Source: Anodontia alba
Lineage: Eukaryota > Mollusca > Bivalvia > Lucinida > Lucinidae
NCBI GenBank assembly: GCA_964016985.1
Contig: OZ024827.1
Span: forward strand, 113,509,953-113,573,952
Reading direction: 5' to 3'
Length of the DNA: 64,000 bases
The translations under genes were made by a program, and so were the position numbers. The notes beneath the pieces were generated by a model. That model was not told where the DNA came from and ran no database searches. It saw nothing but the letters and a program-made list of their open reading frames with translations. How positions within the stretch are numbered: position 1 is the stretch's first letter; every line of letters starts with the position of its first letter. Positions 11,314 to 21,749 of the stretch are shown here, in pieces.

Positions 11314-12352
11314 TAAAAAAGGCAACGTCAATGTTGGACCATCATTTTAGCAATTTTGGTAGATCTCCTGTCCCCGATGACGTGCAAAGATTAGGCCCCA
11401 GGGCTTATTTGGTTCTGGAGAATAAGATTTCTAAAGTCTTTTACCATATATGGGCATTGCAGTCAATGGACCATGACCATTTTAGCAATCTTTTGTTCCC
11501 CTGCCCTAGGAAGGATCCACATGAAATTTGAGCAACAAAGGCCCTGAAGCTTCAGAGGAGAAGTCGTTTGAAATTATCACCATTTTTTCCATACAAATGT
11601 ATAGGTCCCATATGAATGTAACGGAAGCAAACTTGACATCACCGTAAAAAGGACAAACGTCAATGTACGACCATCATTTTAGCAACTTTGGTAAAACTTC
11701 CATCCACAATGATTGCACAGATTCAGCCCCAAGGCATCCTCAGTTTTGGAGAAGAAGATTTTTAAAGGTTTTTAAAATATATGGGTTTGGCTGCCTGATG
11801 ATCTTGGTCAATGGACCGCGATCATTTTAGCAATCTTTCATTCCCCTGCCCCAAGGAGGCTCAACATGAAATTTGACCAACATTGGCCCAGAGGTCTCAG
11901 GAGTTGTTTGCAATTCTCAACATTTTCCCATACAGATGTATGGCGCCCATACAAAGGCATAGGGAAGCAAACTTGACCTTGCCATAAAAAGGTCAAATGT
12001 CAATGTACAACCCTTATTTTAGTAACTTTGGTAGACCTCCTGTGCCCGATGATTTGTGCAATCTTCAGCCCCAAGGCATCCTTGGTTCTGAAGAAGAAGA
12101 TTTTTAAAGGTTTTTATCATATACAGGCATGGTGGCCATCTTGGTCATCAGACCACGACCATTTTAGCAATCTTTCATTGTCCCAACCTAAGAAGGCTCT
12201 GTATTAAATTTGAGCAAACTTGGTTCAGCAGCTTCAGAGGATAAGTTATTTGAAAATGTTAATGGACGCACGGAAGAAGGGATGGACGAACAGACGGTGG
12301 ACAAAGAGTGATCACTATAGTTCATCCTGATAGCTCGGGTGAGCTAAAAATG

Positions 12353-13078
12353 CACAGTTTTGACTTTTTTCAATACAAAAGCCTATGAGACCAAAGTTGA
12401 ATTTGGCCTAAAACAGGTCCATGCCATCCAGGTGTCCTCATTAATTTTCATTTTCATGTTCCTAAAATCTTTCATATCAAATTTGGTTACAAATGGCCTA
12501 GTAGTTTCTGAGAAACAAGTTCTAATTTTCATATCTGAATGATCTTAGGCCAAGGTTAAAGAGTGACCTTGACCTTGAATACCCATGTAGTTTCATTCAC
12601 TCATTTAGCTCACTGCATCTACCAATTTTCAGATCAAAGGGCTGAAAAATACAAGGTTTTAACTTTTTCCCAGATAGAAGTCTATGCAAACAAATATGAC
12701 CTTGGCTTACAATATGTTGAGGTCATCCAGGTGCCATCATTTGAATAAACTATGACTGGCTCCAGTCCCCAATGCTACATACCAAGTTTCACGACAATCA
12801 GCCTACTGGTTCGGGAGAAGATTTTTGAAGGGTTTTTACCTTATGTGGGGATGGCTGCCATCTTGGTCATGTGGCCTGAACCCCGCGGGCAAACTTTCAT
12901 TCCTCTATCCCATGGATGCTCCACATGAAATTTGACTTCAATCTGCCCAGTGATTTCAGAGGAGATGTTTGAATGATAACAGATGACAGACAACAGAACA
13001 CAGACTACAGATGACGACAACAGCTGCTAGTCATACTATAAGCTCACCAGTGAGCCAAAAGATCAGGTGAGCTAAAAA
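12353..13078 (+). repeat. Composite of diverged A-like modules with its own 3' hairpin
   Basis: Modules similar to those in family A (AAGATTTTTGAAGGGTTTTTACC, GGCTGCCATCTTGGTCA) occur at 12780-12980. The tail is GACAGACAACAGAACACAGAC-like and the end is AAGCTCACCAGTGAGCC..CAGGTGAGCTAAAAA (13040-13078). The left part (12380-12720) resembles the repeat at 6930-7000. No 5' end was identified. Confidence 0.5.
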
Positions 13079-13331
13079 TACAGATCAACTATTTTTTCAT
13101 GAGGAACCCATATATGAAATTTCAAAAACCTAGCATGCAGGGTTCAAAAGTTATGCTATGAACATAAAAAAAAAAACAAAAAACAAAAAAACAAAAACAA
13201 AAACAAAAAAAAACACAACTTGGCATGCACTGTTCAAAAGTTATGCTATGCACAAGAAAATGTTACTAATGGATAGAAGAACAAACAAGAGGGCCATATG
13301 CACAAGAAAGCATGACCAATGGATGGAAGAA
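13079..13331. repeat. Joining-block copies, A-rich run and a short duplication
   Basis: The TCAACTATTTTTTCATGAGG block is the one seen at 3087 and 4655. An A-rich run (13166-13216) follows, then a direct duplication of GAAGAACAAACAAGAGGGCC (13277 and 13325). ORFs here are lysine-rich artefacts. Confidence 0.5.
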
Positions 13332-13456
13332 CAAACAAGAGGGCCATGATTGCCCTTTTATGTTCACCAGAGTATCATAGCACTTAAGAGAACCTGACCC
13401 AAAAATGAATAAGGCAAACATTCTGACCAAGATTAATGATGATTATATCAAATAAA
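13332..13456 (+). repeat. Family D 5' fragment
   Basis: ACAAGAGGGCCATGATTGCCC, then GCACTTAAGAGAACCTGACC and AAGGCAAACATTCTGACCAA, matches the 5' block of the large family D element at 45741. It is cut off by the family H element. Confidence 0.55.
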
Positions 13457-14683
13457 AGCACCGCAAGCATAATACCCCGCCATAGCAATTATTTGTTTAT
13501 GTATTAAAGTTACTGTTGCGAAAATGTCTGAAATGAAAACGATGGAGGGAAAGATAACAATCCTAAAGCAGGTCTTGATAATATCAATGGACAGATAACA
13601 ATCCTAAACCAGATCTTGGTAATATCAATGCATATAGGAAGTTTGGTTTAAAGGCCTTGTTATTTACTCAAGTTATCATCCAAAAACAAAAATATGGGCA
13701 GGCAGATAACTACGTAAAAATTTGACAAAATTTGCCAATTAGCAATTCCAAACCAGATCTCCTTAATGTCAATATATATAGCAAGTTTGGTTAAAATCCC
13801 TTGTTATTTACTAAAAGTTATCGTCCGGAAACGAAAATAAGGGCGTGTCTTGGGCAGATAACTCCGTAAAAATTTGACGAAATTTGCCCGCTAGCAATCC
13901 CAAATCAGATCTCCTTAATGTCAATGCATATAGCAAGTTTGGTTAAAATCCCTTGTTATTTACTCAAGTTATCGCTAGGAAACGAAAATATGGGCGTGTC
14001 TCTGGCAGATAACTCCGTTAAAATTTAACGAAATTTGCCCATTAGCAATCCCAAACTAGATCTCTTTAATGTCTATGCATATAGCAAGTTTGGTGAAAAT
14101 AACTTGTTATTTACTCAAGTTATAGTCCGGAAAATAAAATATGGGCATGTTTTGGGCAGATAACTCCGTAAAAAATTGACTAAATTTGCCCACTAGCAAT
14201 CCCACGCCAGACCTCCTTTATGTCAATGCATATAGCAAGATGGTGAAAATCTGTTGTTATTTACTCAAGTTATAGTCCGGAAACGAAAATATGGGTGTGT
14301 TGCGGGCAGATAACTCGTAAAAATTTGACGAAATTTGCCCACTAGCAATCCCAAACTAGATCTTTAATGTCTATGCATATAGCAAGTTTGGTGAAAATAA
14401 CTTGTTATTTACTCAAGTTATAGTCCGGAAACGAAAATATGGGTGTGTTGCGGGCAGATAACTCGTAAAAATTTGACGAAATTTGCCCACTAGCAATCCC
14501 AAACCAGATCTCCAAAATATCAATACACATACCAAGTTTAGTTAAAATCCACTGACGTTTACTCCAGTTATCATCTGTAACGAAAAACTGATGGATGGAC
14601 AGGACGGGACGGAATGACAGACACACGGAAGTCCAACATGAAACCATAATACCCCGCCACTATTGTTGGTGGGGTATGAAAAT
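13457..14683 (+). mobile_element. Family H modular repeat (Helitron-like, non-autonomous)
   Basis: The 5' end contains GCACCGCAAGC and ATAATACCCCGCCA (13459-13483). The core is about six to seven units of ~150 bp, each with CAATCCCAAACCAGATCTCC, ATATAGCAAGTTTGGT, GTTATTTACTCAAGTTATCG, CCGGAAACGAAAATATGGGC and GGCAGATAACTCCGTAAAAA. A GGATGGACAGGACGGGACGG tract follows. The 3' hairpin at about 14647-14677 has arms ATACCCCGCCAC and GGTGGGGTAT, and its left arm repeats the 5' motif exactly. Confidence 0.8.
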
Positions 14684-15510
14684 AGATTTTCAACATGGCT
14701 GCAAGGGCGACCATCTTGACTTCCAATAGAATGATTTTAGCTATTTTTGATCTACAAGTCACCCTGATACTTCCAATCAAGTTTCAACTCAACTGGCCTT
14801 CTATTCAGGAGATGAAGTTCAAAATAGCTTTTCAAGATGGCAACTGTGGCAGCCATCTTGTATTTCCGATTGGAATAATGTTAGCTGTTTCCTACCAAGT
14901 TCAAGTCAACTGGCCTTTTGGTTCAGGAGATGATGTAATATAGATGTTCAAGATGGCCGGTGGCCATCTTGGATTTCAGATCGGAAACATTTTAGCTATT
15001 TTTAATCTACAAATCACCCTAAAGCTTCCTATAAGCCAGGTTGGAGTCAACTGGCCTTTTGGTTCAGGAAAAGAAGAGAAAAATAGATTTTCAAGACGGC
15101 GACCATAGCAGTTATCTTGGATTTCTGACTGGAACTATTTGAGTTATTTTTGACCTACATTTAGTCATCCGGATGCTTCCTACAAAGTTTCAAGTCAATT
15201 AGCCTTTTGTTTCAGGAGACCAAGCAAAAAATAGGTTTTCAAGATGGCTGCTATTGCAGTAATCTTGGGAGTTCCCATATGAACCATTTTCGCTATTTTT
15301 GATCAACAAGTCACCACACCCCAATGCTACCTACCAAGTTTCCAGTCAATTGACCTTTCGGTTCACGAGAAGACAAAAAAAGATTTTCAAGATTGCAGCT
15401 ATTGTGGCCATCTAGGATTTCCAATCTGAACGATTTTATAGTTTTTGCTCTATTAGTCACCCTGATGCTTCCTACCAAGTTTAGAGTCAATTTGCCTTTT
15501 GGTTCATTAG
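14684..15510 (+). repeat. Family F array, ~135-bp tandem units
   Basis: About six units each contain AGATTTTCAAGATGG, GGCCATCTTGGATTTCC, ATTTTAGCTATTTTTGATC, AAGTCACCCTGATGCTTCCT, and AAGTTTCAAGTCAACTGGCC followed by TTTTGGTTCAGGAGA. The array abuts the 3' end of family H and the 5' end of family B copy B1. A snippet of this family also sits at the end of every 2.48-kb unit in the 24.7-37.1 kb array. Confidence 0.8.
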
Positions 15511-15519
15511 AAGAAGCAA

Positions 15520-15887
15520 ACAAGAGCTCTGTCAAGCAGGGCATTATACGCCTGTGGCAAGTTATAAGATGTAGCAGATAAACTGGCTCCTGTATAATTC
15601 AGTGCTCCGGATATAAACGTTAAGTGGAATTACAAAATAAAAAATAAAAAATTTTATAGGGGCATAGCTCTGCTGATATTTGGTGAACTGTAACCTAAGG
15701 GTCCAAGCTTGCCCAGAAATTGAAGAAGTGTCTTCTCCCTCCTGGGAAATTTGCTGTGTCTAGGGAGAAATGCTTTCGGACAGAGGACACATGACAGAAG
15801 CATGGCTATATTATAAGCTCATATGAGCCTTTGGCTGATTTGTTTTTCCTATACTTCAATATTGGACCAAACAATGACAAAATAAAA
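15520..15887 (+). mobile_element. Family B copy B1, 5' part (element continues in pieces to ~27170)
   Basis: The 5' end ACAAGAGCTCTGTCAAGCAG is followed by GGCATTATACGCC. B1 is the outermost element of a nest. It is cut by A3 (15888-17776), resumes briefly (17777-17787), and is cut by B2 (17788-21400). It resumes at 21401-21639, is cut by family C (21640-25702), and resumes as a B core to the 3' hairpin near 27120-27170. Order was deduced from matching the flanks to uninterrupted B copies. Confidence 0.7.
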
Positions 15888-17776
15888 ACAAGAGGCCCAC
15901 GGGCCACGGTTCACTCACCTGAGTGATATAGCCACTGCAGACATGCAGATGTTATGCAACATTTTTCTAATCCTATCATCGCAACTAATGAAAATATCAT
16001 CATTTGAGCAGTTCTTAGTTTTGCAGAAGAATATTTTCTAATCCTATCATCGCAACTAATGAAAATATCATCATTTGAGCAGTTCTTAGTTTTGCAGAAG
16101 AATATAATGGCCTGACAGTCAATGGAGCATGATCATTTGAATAAACTACTAATCACATTTTAACAGAAGGATTAATGTGAAATTTGGTGGAAACTGACTA
16201 AGTGGTTTCTGAAGAATCATGATTTTATACATGTAAACAGCACAGTGGCAGGGAAATATTATAAATATAAACCAGATGATGGCCATCTTAGATTTCCAAT
16301 CAGAACAATTTTAACTACTGTTGATCTAAAAGTCACTTCGATACTTTCAATATAAATGTATATGGCCCATACAAATGGGGAAGCAAATTTGACCTTGGAG
16401 GTAAAAAGGTCAAATGTCAACATAGAACCATCATTTTAGCAATTTTGGTAGATCTCCTGTCCCCCATAATTTGTGCAAAGATTAGGACCCAGGGCTTATT
16501 TGGTTATGGAGAAGAAGATTTTTAATGGTTTTTTACCATATATGGGCATGGCAGCCATTTTGATCAATGGACCATACCCATTTTAGCAATCTTTCATTCT
16601 CCTGCCCACGGAGGCTCCGCATGAAATTTGAGCAACACTGGCCTAGAGGCTTCAGAGGAAAAGCCATTTGAAATTATCAACATTTTTTCCATACAAATGA
16701 ATGGGGTCCATACAAATGCATATATATACAGAAGCAAACTTGACCTCGCCGTAAAAAGGCTAAATGTCAGTGTATGACAATTATTTTAGCAACTTTGGTA
16801 GACCGCCCGTTCCAGATGATATATGCAAAGATTCAGCCACAAGCCATCCTTGGTTTTGGAGAATAAGATTTTTAAATGTTTTTTCCCATAAAAATGCATA
16901 AGGAAGCAAACTTGACCTTGCCGTAAAAAAGTCAAATGTCAATGTACGACCATTATTTTAGCAACTTCGGTAGACCCCCTGTCCCCGATGATTTATGCAA
17001 ATATTCCGCCCCAAAGCATCCTCGGTTCTAGAGAAGAAGATTTTTAATGGCTGTTACCATATATGGGCATGGCGGCCATCTTGGTCAACGAACCTCGACC
17101 ATTTTAGCAATCTTTTGTTCCCCCTACCTAAGGAGGCTCCATATGAAATTTGAGCAAAATTGGCCCGGAGGCTCCAGAGGAGAAGTTGTTTGAAATTCTG
17201 AACATTTTTCCCATACAAATGCATATAAGGAAGCAAAATTGACCTTACCGTAAAAAGGTCAAATGTCAATGTACTACCATTATTTTAGCAATTTTGGTAG
17301 CCCTCCTGTTCCTAAAGATATATGCAAAGATTCAGCCATAAGACATGCTCGGTTTTGGAGAAGAAGATTTTTAAAGGTTTTTCCCATACAAATGCATAGG
17401 GAAGCAAACTTGACCTTGCCATAAAAAGGTCAAACGTCAATGTACGAGACAATTCTTTTAGCAATTTTGGTAGACCTCCCGTCCCCGATGAATCCTGCAA
17501 TGGTTCAGCCCCAAGGCATTCTCGGTTCTGGAGGAGAAGATTTTTAAAAGGTTTTTACCATATATGGTCGTGGCGGCCATCTTGGTCAACAGACCCCGAC
17601 CATTTTAGCAATTTTTCGTTCCCCTACCCTAAGGTAGCTCAATATGGAATTTGAGCAAAACTGGCTCAGCGGCTTCATAGGAGGTCGTTTGAAAATGTTA
17701 AAGGATGGACGCACGGACGGACGACGGACGAAAAGTGATCACAATAGCTCATCCTGAGCTGAGCTCAGGTGAGCTA
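15888..17776 (+). mobile_element. Family A copy A3, inserted in B1
   Basis: The full plan is present: ACAAGAGGCCCACGGGCC, CTCACCTGAG, an A-block core, the GGACGCACGG tract (17706-17735) and the hairpin ending GCTCAGGTGAGCTA. The left flank (..CAAAATAAAA) and right flank (ATAAACAACC..) join to give the sequence found uninterrupted in other B copies (18166-18178, 22110-22122). No base is duplicated. A direct repeat of ~75 bp lies in its 5' block (15956-16030 and 16031-16105). Confidence 0.85.
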
Positions 17777-17787
17777 ATAAACAACCA

Positions 17788-20700
17788 ACAAGAGCTCTGC
17801 CAAGCGGGGCATTATACGCCCGTGGCAAGTAATAAGATGTAGCACATAAACTGGCTCCTGTATAATTCAGTGCTACGGATAGAAACTGAGTGGAATTACA
17901 AAAAAAAAAAATTAAAAAAAATTTCACTGGGGCATATCTCTGCTGATATTTGGTGAACTGTAACCTACGGGTCCAAGCAAGCCCATAAATTAAGGGAGAA
18001 GTGACTTCTTTCTCCTGGGAAAATAGGGAGAAGTTTGCTGCTTCTAGGGAGAAGTGCTTTCTGATGGAGGACACCACAGAAGCATGGCTATATTATAAGC
18101 TCATATGAGCCTTTGGCTGATTTGTTTTTCCTATATTTCAATATTGGACCAAACACTAACAAAACAAAAATAAACAACCAAAACAAAATGCTGCAAGAGT
18201 ATTTTTGTAAACCTTTAACTTGTTTAATACTGATTTTATTTTTGTTCTTCAAGGGAGCCAAATCAGAAGAGTATTTAAAACAAGAGGCCCATGGGCCACA
18301 ACTCGCTCACCTGAGTGACATAACCACTGCAGATACGCAAGTCACTTCGATACTTGCAATATAAATGTATATGGCCCATACAAATGCATGGGGAAGCAAA
18401 TTTCAACATAGAACCATCATTTTAGTAATTTTGGTAGATCTCCTGTCCCCCATTGTTTGTGCAAAGATTAGGGCCCAGGGCTTATTTGGTTCTGGAGAAG
18501 AAGATTTTTAAAGGTTTTTACCATATATGGGCATGGCAGCCATTTTGATCAATGGACCATGCCCATTTTAGCAATCTTTCATTCTCCTGCCAAAGGAGGC
18601 TCTGCATGAAATTTGAGCAACACTAGCCTAGAGGCTTCAGAGGAAAAATCATTTGAAATTATCAACATTTTTTCCATACAAATGTACAGGGCCCATACAG
18701 AAGCAAACTGACCTCCCCGTAAAAAGGTCAAATGTCAATGTATGACAATTATTTTAGCAAATTTGGTAGACCGTCTGTTCCCAATGCTATACGCATAGAT
18801 TCAGCCATAAGGCATCTTCGGTTTTGGAGAATAAGATTTTTAAATGTTTTTTCCCATACAAATGCATAGGGAAGCAAACTTGACCTTGCCGTAAAAAGGT
18901 CAAATGTCAACTTAGCAACTTTGGTAGACCCCCAGTCCCCGATGACTTAAGCAAAGATTCAGCCCCAAGGCGTCCTCGGTTCTGGAGGAGAAGATTTTTA
19001 AAGGTTTTTACCATTTATGGGCATAGCGGCCATCTTGGTCAATGAACCGTGGCCATTTTAGCAATCTTTCATTCCCCCAACCTACAGAGGCTCCATATGA
19101 AATTTGAGCCAAATTGGCCCAGAGGCTCCAGAGGAGAAGTTGTTTGAAATTCTGAATATTTTTCCCATACAAATGCATAAGGAAGCAAAACTGACCTCAC
19201 CGTAAAAACATCAAATGTAAATGCACGACCATTATTTTAGCAACTTTGGTACACCTCCAGTTTCCGATGATATATGTAAAGATTCAGCCACAAGGCATCC
19301 TCGATTTTGGAGAACAAGATTTTTAAAGGTTTTTCCAATACAAATGCATAGGGAAGTAAACTTGACCTTGCCGTAAAAAAGTCAAATGTCAATATACGAC
19401 ATTTATTTTAGCAATTTAGGTAGACCTCCCGTCCCCAATGACTGATGCCAAGATTCAGCCCTAAGGCATCCTCGGTTCTGGAGAAGATGATTTTTAAAGG
19501 TTTTTACCATATATGGGCATGGCGGCCATCTTGGTCAACGAACCGCAACCATTTTAGCAACCTTTCATTCCCACAACCAAAGAAGGCTCCATATGAAATT
19601 GGAGCCAAATTGGCCTAGAGGCTCCAGAGAAGAAGTCGTTTGAAATTCTGAACATTTTTCCCATACAAATGCATAAGGAAGCAAAATTGACCTTACCATA
19701 AAAAGGTCAAATGTCAATGTACGACCATTATTTTAGCAACTTTGGTAGACCTCCTGTTTCCGATGATATATGAAAAGGTTCAGCCAAAAGGCATCCTCAG
19801 TTTTGGGGAACAAGATGTTTAAAGGTTTTTTCCATACAAATGCATAGGGAAGCAAACTTGACCTTGCCGTAAAAAGGTCAAATGTAAATATACAACCTTT
19901 ATTTTAGCAATTTTGGTATACCTCCGGTCCCCGATGACTTATGCAAAGATTCAGCCCCAAGGCATTCTCCATTCTGGAGAAGATTTTAAAGGTTTTTACC
20001 ATATATGGGCATGGCGGCCATCTTGGTCAATGGACCGGGACCATTTTAGCAATTTTTCGTTCCCCCAACCTAAGGAGGCTCCATATGAAATTAGAGCAAA
20101 ATTGGCTCAGGGGCTTCAGAGGAGAAGTCGTTTGAAAATGTTAACGGACGGACGCACGCACGGACGAAAAGTGATCACAATAGCTCATCCTGAGCATAGC
20201 TCAGGTGAGCTAAAAATCCAAAAAGAATTATGTATTTATAAAGATTTAATAATGGCAATCTTTCCTTGCAAATCTAATAAAAGATGATGTTAAAAAAAAT
20301 CAATATCTTGCCCATATGACCAAAGCTTTAGTTATTTGCAAAAAATATACGTATTATAAAATAAAATTTGCACACTATTACCTCTAAACAATATGCTGCA
20401 AAAAGTTTACAAAAACTTTCAAAGGGGCATAAATCTACAAATATTTGATGCACTGTAACCTCAAAATAATATGTGCTGCTCCACATCATCCTATAACTAT
20501 TTATAAAGTTTCAGCTTGATCGGATGCGAACGGTAGGAGGATTTAGCCGGAAACAAAAAATTAATAGAAATTTTCAAAAGGGATTTAACTCTGCTAATAT
20601 TTGGTGGACTGTAACCTTGAAACAATATGCGCTTCTCAACATCATGGTCTAACTATAAATGAGGTTTCAGCTTGATAGGATATAAACTGTAGGAGGATTT

Positions 20701-21400
20701 AGCCAGAAACAAAAAAAAAATACTGAAATTTTCAAAGGGGCATAACTCTGCTAATATTTGGTGGACTGTAACCGCGAAATAATATGCGCTGCTCCTCATC
20801 ATGGTCTAACTGTACATGAAGATTCAGCTTGATTGGATGTAAACTGTAGAAGGATTTAGCCAGAAATGAAAAATTAATAAAAATATTCAAAGGAAAATAA
20901 CTCTCCTAATATTTGGTGGACTGTAACCTTGAAACAATATGCACTGCATCACATCATGGTCCAACTACAAATCAAGTTTCAGCTTGTAGATGTAAAGTAG
21001 GAGGAGCTAGCCGGAAACAAAAAGTCTACTGAAATTTTCAAAGGGGCATAACTCTGCTAATATTAGGTGGACTGTAACCTCGAAACAATATACGCTGCTC
21101 CACATCATAGTCTAACTATACATCAAGTTTCAGCTTGATTGGATGTAAAATGTAGGAGGAGTTAACTGGAAATGAAAAGTTTACAGAAATTTTCTAAGGG
21201 GCATTAACTCTGCAAACATTTGGTGGACTGTAACCCGAAACAATATGTGCTGTGCCACATCATGGTCTAACTATATACCTTGTTTCAGCTTGATCGGATG
21301 TAAACTGTAGGAGGAGTTAGCCAGAAACGAAAAAGTTTACGGACAGACAAACGCCATACCCCGTAACATAACAAGTCCTGTTTTTCAAATGGGCGTATAA
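17788..21400 (+). mobile_element. Family B copy B2, inserted in B1 and carrying A4
   Basis: The 5' end is ACAAGAGCTCTGCCAAGCGG with GGCATTATACGCCC. The 5' block runs to 18279 and the core resumes at 20213 after copy A4. The core has about six to seven ~150-bp units with AAAGGGGCATAACTCTGCTA, ATATTTGGTGGACTGTAACC, GCTGCTCCACATCATGG and AAGTTTCAGCTTGATCGGAT. The 3' end has ACGGACAGACAAACGCCATA, CCCCGTAACATAAC and a hairpin ending GGGCGTATAAAAA, whose right arm is the inverse of the 5' ATTATACGCCC. Confidence 0.8.
18280..20212 (+). mobile_element. Family A copy A4, inserted in B2
   Basis: It has the family A start (ACAAGAGGCCCATGGGCC, GCTCACCTGAG), four block pairs, the ACGGACGGACGCACGCACGG tract (20144-20165) and the terminal hairpin ending GGTGAGCTA. 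Flanks GAGTATTTAAA and AAAATCCAAAAAG match the unbroken B sequence at 22224-22258, allowing for A-run length. No duplication is seen. Confidence 0.85.
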
Positions 21401-21639
21401 AAAAAAAAATAATAATGACGCAAGAAACTTTTTTGTAAACCTTTAACTTGTTTTATACTGATTTTATTTTTGTTCTTCAAAGGAGCCAACTCAAAAGAGT
21501 ATTAAAAAAAATCAAAAAAGAATAGTGTTTATAAGTTTTGATATTAGTCAAGCTTCTTAATTCAGTATCATTTAATAAATGTATATATAAAGATTTAATA
21601 ATGACAACATTTCCTTGCAAATCTAATAAAAGATGTTAA
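21401..21639 (+). repeat. Family B copy B1, middle part
   Basis: It picks up the B sequence after the B2 insertion (GCAAGAAACTTTTTTGTAAA, CCTTTAACTTGTTTTATACT, GATTTAATAATGACAAC). It runs to GATGTTAA, where family C interrupts. Confidence 0.6.
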
Positions 21640-21749
21640 ACAAGAAATCCGCAGAAAGCGATGTCGCACCTGCGGGGATTAAGTCATACAAGTTCCTATT
21701 TGTATTGAAAAAAATCAGTATTCAAGTAATTGATGGGTTAGTTTGTAAG

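Larger units (their letters stand above)
9726..12346 (+). mobile_element. Family A modular repeat, copy A2, with a mosaic core
   Basis: The 5' end is ACAAGAGGCCCACAGGCC with GCTGACCTGAG. The core mixes three module types: T-rich units (about 9960-10650), a family F-like unit (10760-10910) and typical A blocks (10945-12260). A SINE interrupts it at 10993-11301. The 3' tail has GGACGCACGG-like tetramers (12265-12300) and a decayed terminal hairpin, TTCATCCTGATAGCTCGGGTGAGCT. Part of this copy (11533-12380) recurs almost identically at 22947-23801. Confidence 0.7.
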